Shown here: positions 52,278 to 60,711 of the stretch, in pieces
How positions within the stretch are numbered: the first letter of the stretch is position 1
Layout: every line of letters begins with the position of its first letter
DNA from: Pseudomonadota bacterium
Lineage (GTDB): Bacteria > Desulfobacterota > Desulfobulbia > Desulfobulbales > Desulfocapsaceae
Reading direction: 5' to 3'
Length of the DNA: 64,000 bases
Assembly (NCBI GenBank): GCA_018817385.1
Contig: JAHIUA010000033.1
Coordinates: 32,677-96,676 of the forward strand
The notes under the pieces: generated by a model
Database searches by the model: none
Told to the model about the DNA's origin: nothing
What the model saw: only the letters and a program-made list of their open reading frames with translations
Translations under genes and position numbers: made by a program

Positions 52278-54158
52278 ATGGCCATACTTGCCCGTAACCT
52301 TCTTGTCTGTTTTCTATTTTCTGTCTTGGCCATGTTCATGGCTCTACTCTGGTTTATGGAACATCGCCATCCAACCCAGGACTATAGCGAAGTTGTTGAA
52401 CGCCTGAACAACAATCAGATCATCAGGCTTGAATTTACCGGTAACCGGGTTGCCTTTACAGACCGGGACAATCATACTTTTGTGACAACAGTTCCCGATG
52501 TCACTAAATTTCTTGAAAGAGTTCAAGGAAAAAACATTCGGGTCACTGTCAAGGAAGACAGATTCAACCTGATTTACATGACCATTATTTCAGGATTTGT
52601 GGTCGCCCTGATCATGGTGGCCTGGTGGTCCTTACAGCGCAACAGAAAAGAGGACAGCAAATTCGCCAGTGAGAAACTGGTCCGCCTGAGTGGAAAACAA
52701 CTTGGTATCACCTTCAAAGATATTGCAGGAATCTCTGAAGCCAAAGAGGAATTAGAAGAGGTTGTCTCCTTTCTTAAGTATCCTGAAAATTTTAAAAAAG
52801 TTGGCGCTACCATCCCCAAGGGCATCCTGCTTCAGGGTCCGCCGGGGACCGGTAAAACGATGTTGTCAAAGGCCGTGGCCGGAGAAGCGGGCGTACCTTT
52901 TTACAGTTTCAGCGGTTCCGATTTTGTGGAAATGTTTGTAGGAGTCGGAGCCTCAAGGGTCAGGGATCTTTTCAAAGAGGCAAAAGCAAACACGCCCTGC
53001 ATTGTCTTCATTGATGAAATAGACGCCGTGGGTGCCAGCAGGGCAAGTGGCTCCTCGGCCGGAGGCCAGGAAGAAAGAGGCCAGACACTGAATGCCCTGT
53101 TGGTTGAAATGGATGGTTTTGGTACGGAAGACGCCATTGTTGTCCTGGCAGCCACCAACAGACCGGATATCCTTGATTCGGCCCTGAAACGGCCAGGTCG
53201 CTTTGACCGACAGATCAACATACTGCCCCCTGATGTGAAAGGCAGAAAACAAATTCTGGAAGTACATGGCCGAAAAGTCTCCCTCCATCCTGAAGTCGAA
53301 TTTGATGACTTGGCAAGGGCAACTCCTGGTTTTACCGGTGCAGAGCTTGCCAACCTCGTCAATGAGGCAGCTCTGATGGCAGCCAGAAAAGGAAGAGATC
53401 AGATCGTCAATGCGGATTTTGAAAAGGCCCGTGATCGTATCCTCATGGGCGTCGAACGGAAAGGAATGGTGATGAGCGAAAGAGATCGAAAGATCCTTGC
53501 CTATCATGAAGCTGGCCATGGGATACTTGCGAAAAAACTTCCTCATTCTGATCCATTGCACAAAATCACCATTGTCCCCCGGGGCATGGCCCTTGGCCAG
53601 ACCCAGCAATTGCCGATCAGTGACCACCCCGCGTATTCAAAAGAATATTTACGCAGCAAAATCATTGTCCTCATGGGAGGGCGCGCTGCTGAAGAGTTGA
53701 TATTCAAACAGCAAACAACAGGGGCACAGGGAGATCTGCGCACTGCCACCCAGATTGCCACTGACATGATCTGCAAATGGGGAATGAGTAAAACCCTTGG
53801 CCCTCAGGCCTTCTTCATAGACAGCGGAGGCTTTATTGAAGGAGTGGGAGGACGTTTGCCCATGGGCCATGATACGGCCAGGCTCATTGACAAGGAAGTC
53901 AATGAACTCCTCTGCAGCTGCTATGATGAGGCCGTTCGTATCTTAAAAGAGGAGCAGTGTCTGCTCAAAAATATTGCCGAGATCCTCTTGCAGGTGGAGA
54001 CACTGGATGGGGAAGAGTTTGATATCATAGTTGAATGCAGCATTAAAAAAGAGGCGGCGGCCAAGGAGGATCCAGAACAGAGCTGCAGCACATGCACAGT
54101 AAAGGAAAATTGCAGCGTTGCTCAGTCCATAGGAGAAGCAAATGCGATCACTTCGTAG
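52278..54158 (+). CDS. FtsH-type AAA+ membrane metalloprotease with Cys-rich tail
   Basis: About 626 residues from ATG 52278, which follows GGAG; an in-frame TTG at 52254 is weaker. Two membrane segments (about 5-25 and 103-125) bracket a periplasmic loop. The AAA domain has Walker A GPPGTGKT (about 195), Walker B CIVFIDEIDAVG and the second region of homology. The zinc protease site is HEAGH, with the third ligand in QGDLRTATQIATDM. The C-terminal end (EQSCSTCTVKENCS) is unusual for FtsH. It is probably a specialised paralogue; the housekeeping ftsH would be elsewhere. It heads an operon with a respiratory complex and overlaps the next gene by 17 bases. Confidence 0.92.
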   Translation: MAILARNLLVCFLFSVLAMFMALLWFMEHRHPTQDYSEVVERLNNNQIIRLEFTGNRVAFTDRDNHTFVTTVPDVTKFLERVQGKNIRVTVKEDRFNLIYMTIISGFVVALIMVAWWSLQRNRKEDSKFASEKLVRLSGKQLGITFKDIAGISEAKEELEEVVSFLKYPENFKKVGATIPKGILLQGPPGTGKTMLSKAVAGEAGVPFYSFSGSDFVEMFVGVGASRVRDLFKEAKANTPCIVFIDEIDAVGASRASGSSAGGQEERGQTLNALLVEMDGFGTEDAIVVLAATNRPDILDSALKRPGRFDRQINILPPDVKGRKQILEVHGRKVSLHPEVEFDDLARATPGFTGAELANLVNEAALMAARKGRDQIVNADFEKARDRILMGVERKGMVMSERDRKILAYHEAGHGILAKKLPHSDPLHKITIVPRGMALGQTQQLPISDHPAYSKEYLRSKIIVLMGGRAAEELIFKQQTTGAQGDLRTATQIATDMICKWGMSKTLGPQAFFIDSGGFIEGVGGRLPMGHDTARLIDKEVNELLCSCYDEAVRILKEEQCLLKNIAEILLQVETLDGEEFDIIVECSIKKEAAAKEDPEQSCSTCTVKENCSVAQSIGEANAITS

Positions 54159-55071
54159 GTTAAGTGCAATAAGCTTTCTCGGCACAGCCCTCTTATTAGC
54201 AGCACTTGTCCTTACAGGTTTCCGTCAGAATATCCTGATGAGTGATTACAGCATCATTGTTAAAGAGAGTGAAAGCACCATTTTTCTCTACGCCACTATA
54301 CGGGAACAAGCCACAGAAGGACTTTTATCCCGAGATTCAACGAAACTCCTGGGCGCAGCAAAGGAGTTTGAGCACCTTCATGGCCGGTATACATCCATGC
54401 TCGATAACCATCTTATCCCCAGTCAATACAAGCTCTCCTTTCTCCAGGAACTTGATCTGGAACAGGTAGTCATCAACCTGAGGAATCTGGCCGAGAATAC
54501 AGGCAGTGAGGAGTTAATCCTGAAAACCATCAGCCAGCTGCGCCAGATCAACAAGCAATTCCTCCAATTTGACAGAATCGTAGTCAATGAAATGCGAAAC
54601 AGGGTCATGCAATATCAGAAGAGGGGGCTCGTCTTAATGGGGCTGATTATCCTTCTCACCTGTTCAACCCTGATCATACTCTACCGCAAGTCTGTCAAAC
54701 CCCTGATTGACCTGGCCGCACAGACAGAAATGGCCCGAAAAGATGGCAAACCTCTCCAGCTGAAAGAAGAAAAGAAATGGAGTGTTGAAGTCAGAGCCCT
54801 GATCACTTCATTTAATGAATTACTGCAAAAACCCAAGGAGATAAACTCCGATAGCCTGACACACAACAGGAGAGAGGCAGAGTTTTCTGCAATAGTCAAT
54901 GACGTCACAAACAGGCTTAACGGTATCATCAACTATTCCCAACTGCTGGTTGATTACTGTGAGGTCGAAGAAGTCGCTGATGAACAAAGGCAGATACTCC
55001 ACAAGATAATTGAAAACGGAGAAAAGAGTGCTCTCATTCTCCAAAAAGGTCTACATGGAGGAGATGTATGA
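54142..55071 (+). CDS. Degenerate sensor kinase-like membrane protein (no His, no ATPase domain)
   Basis: A 309-residue protein with two membrane segments (about 5-27 and 154-177), a mostly helical periplasmic domain, a HAMP-like segment (KSVKPLIDLAAQTEMARKDGKP) and a HisKA-like helical pair. The latter reads FSAIVNDVTNRLNGIINYSQLLVDY, where kinases have AHEVNNPxxGIINxAQLL: the phospho-accepting His is replaced. The HATPase domain is absent; the protein ends at residue 309. It cannot autophosphorylate and may instead dimerise with a true kinase such as the one encoded at 47769. Overlaps of 17 and 4 bases tie it to the operon. Confidence 0.75.
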   Translation: MRSLRRLSAISFLGTALLLAALVLTGFRQNILMSDYSIIVKESESTIFLYATIREQATEGLLSRDSTKLLGAAKEFEHLHGRYTSMLDNHLIPSQYKLSFLQELDLEQVVINLRNLAENTGSEELILKTISQLRQINKQFLQFDRIVVNEMRNRVMQYQKRGLVLMGLIILLTCSTLIILYRKSVKPLIDLAAQTEMARKDGKPLQLKEEKKWSVEVRALITSFNELLQKPKEINSDSLTHNRREAEFSAIVNDVTNRLNGIINYSQLLVDYCEVEEVADEQRQILHKIIENGEKSALILQKGLHGGDV

Positions 55072-56540
55072 CGGATTCAGAACATAAAGAAGGTGAGGTG
55101 ACGGAACCTGAAATTCAAAAGGCAGAAGATATTCAAGAAAGCATGGAGACGGGGGCCTGGGAAAGATTGCTGGGATGCACCTGGAAGACACCTCTTGGTT
55201 TTTTTGGAGTGGGGCTCACCACTATCTCCATCACCCTGATCGTACTTGGCCTCATTGGTCATCTCTCAGGCTTAATAGCCAATCATTATTTTGCCATTTT
55301 CACCTTTCTTTTTCTGCCGGCAATCATGATGTTCGGCCTCTGTCTTATCCCGATCTCCTGTTATTTCCGGCGCAAGAAGTGGTTTAAGGACAGCCTGATC
55401 AATTCGGAACATTTGAAGATTGACCTGGCCGACAAACATCATAGAAAAGGGATCGTATTATTTATAGTCCTCTCAGTAATCAATATCACTGTTCTTATCC
55501 TTGTGGCCTATGAAGGCTACCATTTTACTGATTCTTCCTATTTTTGCGGTGTGGTCTGCCATCAGGTTATGGATCCTGAATATACGGCTTACCAGAGATC
55601 ACCCCATGCCAAGGTTTCCTGTGTGGCCTGTCATATAGGTCCCGGTGCCAACTGGTATGTCCAGGCAAAGCTCTCGGGTCTACGCCAGGTCAAGGCTGTA
55701 ATAGACGGCAATTTCAGTCGCCCCATCCCTGCACCAGTGGAACACCTGAGACCAGCAAGGGATACCTGTGAGTCCTGCCATTGGCCTGAAAAATTTCATG
55801 GAAAAAAAGTGAAGGAATTTATCAGCTTCAACAATGGCAATCAGTCAGATGCTGAAGTTCAGGAGATCGCCTTGCGTATTGGCGGCCGCAATCCTGTGAC
55901 CGACGCATTTGAAGGAATTCACTGGCATGTCAGTCGTGACATAAAGGTTGAGTATCAGGCCCTTGATGAAACGCGAACAAAAATAGGTAACGTCAAGGTT
56001 ACCAAGCCTGAAGGTGTTACAGAGGAATATGCACTCAGCAACAACATCCCTGACGAAGGAGTCACGCTGAAGTGGCGGACCATGGACTGTATCGATTGCC
56101 ACAATCGACCTACCCATATCTATGATGAACTCGAACAGATTATCGACTTTGGTCTCTATTCCAAAAAACTTACTCCGGAAATCGACGGCATACGGGAAGA
56201 CAGTATCACCGTTTTACAAATGGAGTACAGTTGCAGAGATGAGGCCACAGAAAAAATCGTCGAAGACCTGCTTGAACTGATGGCTAAACGGCACGGCAAT
56301 GATTTCGTGGCCGAACACGAAAAAGAGCTGATTAGATCAGGAACATTTCTTCTGGAGGCATATCTGAACAATGTCTGGCCGAAAATGAAGGTGACCTGGG
56401 GAACCTATCGCCAGCATCTTGGCCATCAGAAGGCAGATGAGGGGTATGGATGTTTCCGTTGTCATGATGACGAACACGAAACAAAATTCGGCAAAGTTAT
56501 CAGACAAGACTGTGATATGTGCCACGACGAACCGGAATAG
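55068..56540 (+). CDS. NapC/NirT-type multihaem c-type cytochrome
   Basis: A 490-residue membrane-anchored cytochrome. Three membrane segments (about 45-65, 75-100, 130-150) precede a periplasmic domain with six haem motifs: CGVVCH (a CX3CH variant), CVACH, CESCH, CIDCH, CFRCH and CDMCH. The segment CHQVMDPEYTAYQRSPHAKVSCVACHIGPGANW is typical of NapC/NrfH-like quinol oxidases. It would pass electrons between the quinone pool and periplasmic partners. The start overlaps the previous stop by four bases. It resembles the cytochrome subunit of Cbc-type complexes of Geobacter, judged from gene order only. Confidence 0.92.
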   Translation: MTDSEHKEGEVTEPEIQKAEDIQESMETGAWERLLGCTWKTPLGFFGVGLTTISITLIVLGLIGHLSGLIANHYFAIFTFLFLPAIMMFGLCLIPISCYFRRKKWFKDSLINSEHLKIDLADKHHRKGIVLFIVLSVINITVLILVAYEGYHFTDSSYFCGVVCHQVMDPEYTAYQRSPHAKVSCVACHIGPGANWYVQAKLSGLRQVKAVIDGNFSRPIPAPVEHLRPARDTCESCHWPEKFHGKKVKEFISFNNGNQSDAEVQEIALRIGGRNPVTDAFEGIHWHVSRDIKVEYQALDETRTKIGNVKVTKPEGVTEEYALSNNIPDEGVTLKWRTMDCIDCHNRPTHIYDELEQIIDFGLYSKKLTPEIDGIREDSITVLQMEYSCRDEATEKIVEDLLELMAKRHGNDFVAEHEKELIRSGTFLLEAYLNNVWPKMKVTWGTYRQHLGHQKADEGYGCFRCHDDEHETKFGKVIRQDCDMCHDEPE

Positions 56541-56615
56541 CCACATCTTGGTGTGCCGGCCATGCTGAAAAGAAGCTGACAACTCGAACGACACGTTTTT
56601 TTTTAGGAGAACGGA

Positions 56616-57377
56616 ATGAAGATTAAGGACCTGGAAAAACTAGACAATGAGGGCGTGGAGAACCTTTCCTCAAAAGAGCGCCGTCGCTTTTTACAATTCG
56701 GCCTTTCTATAACAGGTGTATTTTTGGGTGGATCAATTCTTTCACTAAGCTCTGCCCGAAAGGTACAGGCTGCCTTGAGCGGCGGCAATGTCCCAATGAC
56801 TGAGTTCCCTTATAGCCCGCACTATACAATGGTAATCCGTGAAAACCATTGTATCGGTTGTGAACTTTGTCTGGAGGCATGCCGAAGCACCAATAAGGTC
56901 CCTGCCCATGGCTATCGAACAACCATACTGGAGCGCAGCATCCCGGTTACCGAGGAGCAGAGAAGACGGGTTTTCATGCCTATCCTTTGCAATCACTGTA
57001 ATCATCCGCCCTGCGTACGTGTCTGTCCAACCCGGGCTACCTATAAGGACGAAACAAATGGGATCGTGCGCATGAATCCTGACAAGTGCATTGGCTGCAA
57101 GACCTGTATGGCCGCCTGTCCATACAATGCCAGATATTTCAATGAAGCGATCAGGGCCATAGATAAGTGCAACTTCTGTTACGACACAAAACTGAAAGAG
57201 AGCGGCGGCAAGATTACGGCCTGCGCTGCTGCCTGTCCCGCCAATGTCCGTATTTTTGGAGACCTTAGCGATCCTGAGAGTGAAGCCTACAAACTGATCC
57301 ATGCTCCTGAAAAGGTGATCTGGGTCCTTCGTCCGGAAACAGACACCTTGCCGAATGTCTTTTATATGAATGCCTGA
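56616..57377 (+). CDS. Tat-exported 4Fe-4S ferredoxin subunit (NrfC/HybA-like)
   Basis: A 253-residue periplasmic iron-sulfur protein. The twin-arginine signal is ERRRFLQFGLSITGVFLGGS. Four cluster sites are present: CIGCELCLEAC (about 86), CNHCNHPPCVRVCP (about 129), CIGCKTCMAACP (about 162), and CNFC with the later CAAACP (about 190-210). It carries electrons between the NrfD subunit and the cytochrome. A ribosome site TTAGGAGAAC precedes the ATG. It lies 75 bases after the cytochrome and 67 before nrfD. Confidence 0.93.
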   Translation: MKIKDLEKLDNEGVENLSSKERRRFLQFGLSITGVFLGGSILSLSSARKVQAALSGGNVPMTEFPYSPHYTMVIRENHCIGCELCLEACRSTNKVPAHGYRTTILERSIPVTEEQRRRVFMPILCNHCNHPPCVRVCPTRATYKDETNGIVRMNPDKCIGCKTCMAACPYNARYFNEAIRAIDKCNFCYDTKLKESGGKITACAAACPANVRIFGDLSDPESEAYKLIHAPEKVIWVLRPETDTLPNVFYMNA

Positions 57378-57444
57378 AATGAATCAGTTGTAGGAGGGTC
57401 CAGCAACGCTGGGTTACTGAATCTGAAAAGACAAAGGATAAAAC

Positions 57445-58614
57445 ATGACCATTTATGATAAAACAAATACATTCCCTTTAGTTTCCATGAACCGGGTGCT
57501 GCTCTTTGTGGGGCTGGCGCTTATCAGTGGCATTGGCCTCTCCTTCGGGATTCACTCCCTGCTGGTGGGCCATGATCACACCTTTGGCACCAGCAGGGAG
57601 GTACCATGGGGTATTCTTGTCAGTCCCTACGTGTTTTTTGCCTGCCTTTCCACCGGACTCTGTATCGTTTCTTCCCTGGGCCAGGTCTTTGCTATAGAAA
57701 CATTTCAACCCATCGTCCCGCGCACCGTCTTTCTTGCCCTTATCACCATGGCCACTGGCCTGATGTGCATTACCTTAGAGCTTGAGAGTCCCTGGCGGGT
57801 TGGTTCTTACGCCCTCCTCTCTCCACATCAATCATCAAATATCTGGTGGAAGACCACCATTTACAGCCTCTACCTGATATTTATGGTGTTTAACTTCATG
57901 TCCCTGGCCTTACAAAAGAAAAAGAGGGCAAAGGTCTTTGCAATTATCGCCCTTGTAACGGTGACCATGGGAAATTTGAACATGAACTCAGACATGGAGC
58001 TCCTTGGTGCCAGGGGATTCTGGAGTGAAAATTATATGCCGCTCTACTTCCTCTCCCTCTCCACTCTGACTGGTTGCGGTGCGGTTCTCCTGTTTAGCTG
58101 GCTGGGAAAGGCAGTCAGCAATCAGACACCAAGTATTAAAGACAACGAGGCACTGAAGGCCACAGGAAAATTATTTATGGTGCTTCTTCTGGGCATCCTT
58201 TATTTTACAGGCGTCAAGGTAATGGGTGGTTTCTTCCCCCAATTCACCAAAAATCCGGAGGCCATGGCTCTTTTGGTCCAGGGAAGCTTTGCTCCCAACT
58301 TCTGGATAGGAGAGGTTGGCCTGGCGGTCCTGCTCCCTCTGGCTCTCATCCTTATCACACGAGGGAACAATTCAACTGTTCTGGCCCTCGCCGGCATTTC
58401 CTGCCTGACCGGCGTCTTTGTCCTGTTCTACGATCTAGTCATTGTCGGCCAGCTCATTCCCCACTATTTTCAATACCATGTTGTTGATCTCCCCCAATAT
58501 TACTCATACAGTCCCAGCCTACACGAAATCATGATTACCACTGGAGCCATATTCTTCTTTCTGGCAGCATTTGTATTAGGTGAAATATTGTTCAAGAAGG
58601 TTTATCTCTCTTAA
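57445..58614 (+). CDS. NrfD/PsrC-type quinone-interacting membrane subunit
   Basis: A 389-residue integral membrane protein with about ten predicted spans. Recognisable parts are LLFVGLALISGIGLSFGIHSLLVGHDHTFGTSREVPWGILVSPYVFFACLSTG and, later, WKTTIYSLYLIFMVFNF and NPEAMALLVQG. NrfD subunits bind menaquinol and pair with a periplasmic Fe-S protein, here the upstream gene. Together with the cytochrome they make a three-subunit quinone-linked redox complex. It is the last gene of the operon, followed by a long hairpin (58622-58662). Confidence 0.9.
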   Translation: MTIYDKTNTFPLVSMNRVLLFVGLALISGIGLSFGIHSLLVGHDHTFGTSREVPWGILVSPYVFFACLSTGLCIVSSLGQVFAIETFQPIVPRTVFLALITMATGLMCITLELESPWRVGSYALLSPHQSSNIWWKTTIYSLYLIFMVFNFMSLALQKKKRAKVFAIIALVTVTMGNLNMNSDMELLGARGFWSENYMPLYFLSLSTLTGCGAVLLFSWLGKAVSNQTPSIKDNEALKATGKLFMVLLLGILYFTGVKVMGGFFPQFTKNPEAMALLVQGSFAPNFWIGEVGLAVLLPLALILITRGNNSTVLALAGISCLTGVFVLFYDLVIVGQLIPHYFQYHVVDLPQYYSYSPSLHEIMITTGAIFFFLAAFVLGEILFKKVYLS

Positions 58615-58621
58615 AGAAAGA

Positions 58622-58662
58622 GCGATATTGGCCACCGACTTGAAGTCGGTGGCCAATATCGC
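58622..58662. repeat. Perfect 19-bp hairpin (REP-like) after nrfD
   Basis: Arms 58622-58640 and 58644-58662 are perfect 19-base complements (core GGCCACCGACT/AGTCGGTGGCC) with a 3-base loop TGA. There is no T-run, so it may be a processed-3'-end stem, a terminator without U-tract, or a REP-type palindrome. Confidence 0.75.
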
Positions 58663-58789
58663 ACGGACAAAAAGTTCAACACCACCAAACCAGGAACGCA
58701 CTCGCTTCAGGTGGATACACCAAGAGGATTCAGCGGCGAAGAGCACGCCCACAAAACTGAGAGTGAAACGCTTCCTCCGACCCAACTCC

Positions 58790-59160
58790 ATTCGCGGCTG
58801 AAGCCGCTCCAACAAAACCGGGGGATGCCAGCAAAAATCTATTCGCCCCCCATACCACTCTCTCCAAAAGCACCCCCAAACCAGAAACTCACTCAGCCTG
58901 TGTTGGAGCGGCTTCAGCCGCGAATAGCCCCCGATCCAATTCTAACAGCTAAGGGGCCCGCATCACATCCATTCGCGGCTGAAGCCGGTCCAACAAAACC
59001 GGGGGACGCCAGCAAAAATCTATTCGCCCCCCATACCACTCTCTCCAAAAGCACCCCCAAACCAGGAACGCACTCACTCTGTGTTGGAGCGGCTTCAGCC
59101 GCGAATATCCCCCGATGCAATTCTAACAGCCAAGGGGCCCGCATCACATCCATTCGCGGC
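58790..59160. repeat. Tandem REP/BIME-like repeat cluster 1 (181-bp period)
   Basis: Two near-identical 181-base units (58790-58970 and 58971-59151) and the start of a third. Each holds the 25-base palindromic element ATTCGCGGCTGAAGCCG... (58790, 58971, partial 59152) and its inverse TGTTGGAGCGGCTTCAGCCG... (58901, 59082). Inverse and direct copies are separated by exactly 45 bases that include GGGGCCCGCA. A decayed unit precedes (about 58680-58789). Short reading frames here are repeat artefacts. Confidence 0.88.
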
Positions 59161-59221
59161 TAACGCCCCCTCCCAGACAACAAAAACACTCCTTCTCTCC
59201 CTCCTCTTCCCATTACCGCCA

Positions 59222-60544
59222 TCAAACATGTCCTTCCTGAAGAGTTTCTGCCAGATCATTAAAGACCTTTTCAAAACCCAGCCTGTTTTTATTGGCACTG
59301 CCGGTCAAAAGGATTGCTGTCCCGACGCCTTCCTCTTGGAGAAGGAGCCAGATGCGTTTATGGGATAGAAAAAAGGCAATCATCAGGCCAAGAAGCATCA
59401 GAGCACACCCAAGGTAAACAACCCACACCCCGGGATCTTTACAGACCTGCAGACCAGTGGCATACATCTGTTTGGCAGTGAGGAGGTACTCCCCCCCTTC
59501 TCTTTCAAGGGTTAGCGCTTCACCATCTTGCAACCAGACCTGAGAAGGCACGCCCTTGCCGTCGGAAAACCAGATTTTCAGACGAGAAACAGATTGCCCT
59601 GCAAGCTCAGCATTGATAACGCCAAAGGTGAGACCTTCCTGCGGCCATTTCCCTTGTTCTTGAAAGGGAAGAATAAAACTCTTCCTGTTGCCGCTGGCCG
59701 TATTGGTCACCTTGACAATAAAATCATTATAGCCCTCATAACTTGATTGATAGAAAGTGATTCCCCTATAAGTCATTGGCGAATTCACCTCTATGGGCGT
59801 CCGGAAAAGCTCTTCACCATTTTCCAGAACAGTTAATTCAGATCTATAGTCCTTGGGCATCCCGGTAGGATACAATTCAATATTGAAAGCGTCACAGCGT
59901 ACCGTAAAACCAAGATCAATGGCCCCGCCGGTATTGAATGGGTAGATTTTATCGGTCTGCTGTGTCTCCGGAATCATGACGCTCCCCTTAAATCCATAGA
60001 GTTCACCAATGATTGCGCCAACACATATCACCAAAATGGAGGCATGGACCACATAAACACCAATTCGACTATAGGCCCCTTTCTGCGCAAAGAGGAGAAT
60101 CTCTCCCTCACCATTGCGTCTACGGCTCTGCCAACCACTGTTCTTCAGTTTGGCACTCAACTCCGAAGCTGATGCCTCCAGTGAAGACTGGGCCTGCCAT
60201 TCTTTTTTTCTCCCCATTTTTTCAAGGCGTGCCAGCGAGGTATCCAGGCCGTCAGTGGTAATCTGTTTCCACACACCTGGAAAACGTTCAAAGCTGCAGA
60301 TAATAAGATTGGTACAGAGAAGCCCCAGCAGGCCAAGAAACCACCAGGCGTTATACATATCAGGGATATCGAGCACAGCAAAAACCTGAGCCAGGTGCTC
60401 GCCATATTCCTCCAGGTACCACTGCGGAGATTGATTTTGAGGGATAACTGTGCCAATTATTGAGGTAAAGGCAAGCAGACAAAGGAGACAAAGGGCAAGT
60501 TGGACAGAGGCGAAAAAGTCCCAAACTGCATTTTCTTTTTTCAT
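59222..60544 (-). CDS. resB: ResB/CcsB-type cytochrome c biogenesis protein
   Basis: A 440-residue membrane protein of the ResB family. Features: an N-terminal span with VQLALCLLCLLAFTSIIGTVIPQN and YLEEYGEH, a second span (WWFLGLLGLLCTNLIICSFERFP), a third (VYVVHASILVICVGAIIGELYGF), a large periplasmic domain (MTYRGITFYQSSYEGYND) and a C-terminal span (WVVYLGCALMLLGLMIAFFLSHKRIW). With ResC/CcsA it delivers haem for c-type cytochrome assembly. No ccsA is adjacent on its downstream side, which is occupied by repeats. The nearby multihaem cytochrome would need such a system. Confidence 0.9.
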   Translation of the reverse strand: MKKENAVWDFFASVQLALCLLCLLAFTSIIGTVIPQNQSPQWYLEEYGEHLAQVFAVLDIPDMYNAWWFLGLLGLLCTNLIICSFERFPGVWKQITTDGLDTSLARLEKMGRKKEWQAQSSLEASASELSAKLKNSGWQSRRRNGEGEILLFAQKGAYSRIGVYVVHASILVICVGAIIGELYGFKGSVMIPETQQTDKIYPFNTGGAIDLGFTVRCDAFNIELYPTGMPKDYRSELTVLENGEELFRTPIEVNSPMTYRGITFYQSSYEGYNDFIVKVTNTASGNRKSFILPFQEQGKWPQEGLTFGVINAELAGQSVSRLKIWFSDGKGVPSQVWLQDGEALTLEREGGEYLLTAKQMYATGLQVCKDPGVWVVYLGCALMLLGLMIAFFLSHKRIWLLLQEEGVGTAILLTGSANKNRLGFEKVFNDLAETLQEGHV

Positions 60545-60711
60545 ACCAGGTGATTACCCACAAAGTTGATCAATAAGAGATCAAGTGTCTGATGAAAGAG
60601 AGGAGAGTGCTTCGCGACTACCTGCACCAGCTGTTTTCTGCAACGAAGCGACATGCGCATAGTTCCCAGAGGCCATTCCAGCACAGAGAAACGTGGCCCA
60701 TGGTCACTTTT

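Noticed and set aside
58790..59160. CRISPR array
   Set aside because: Repeats are 25-base palindromes in alternating orientation inside 181-base tandem units with near-identical 'spacers', and there are no cas genes.
58711..59163. Short frames within the REP clusters (also 63273-63907)
   Set aside because: They are translations of the tandem palindromic repeats and appear on both strands.
60592..60711. Possible fourth copy of the dispersed repeat near the asparaginase-like gene
   Set aside because: Only CGAAGC and a few scattered bases agree; similarity is too weak to count.
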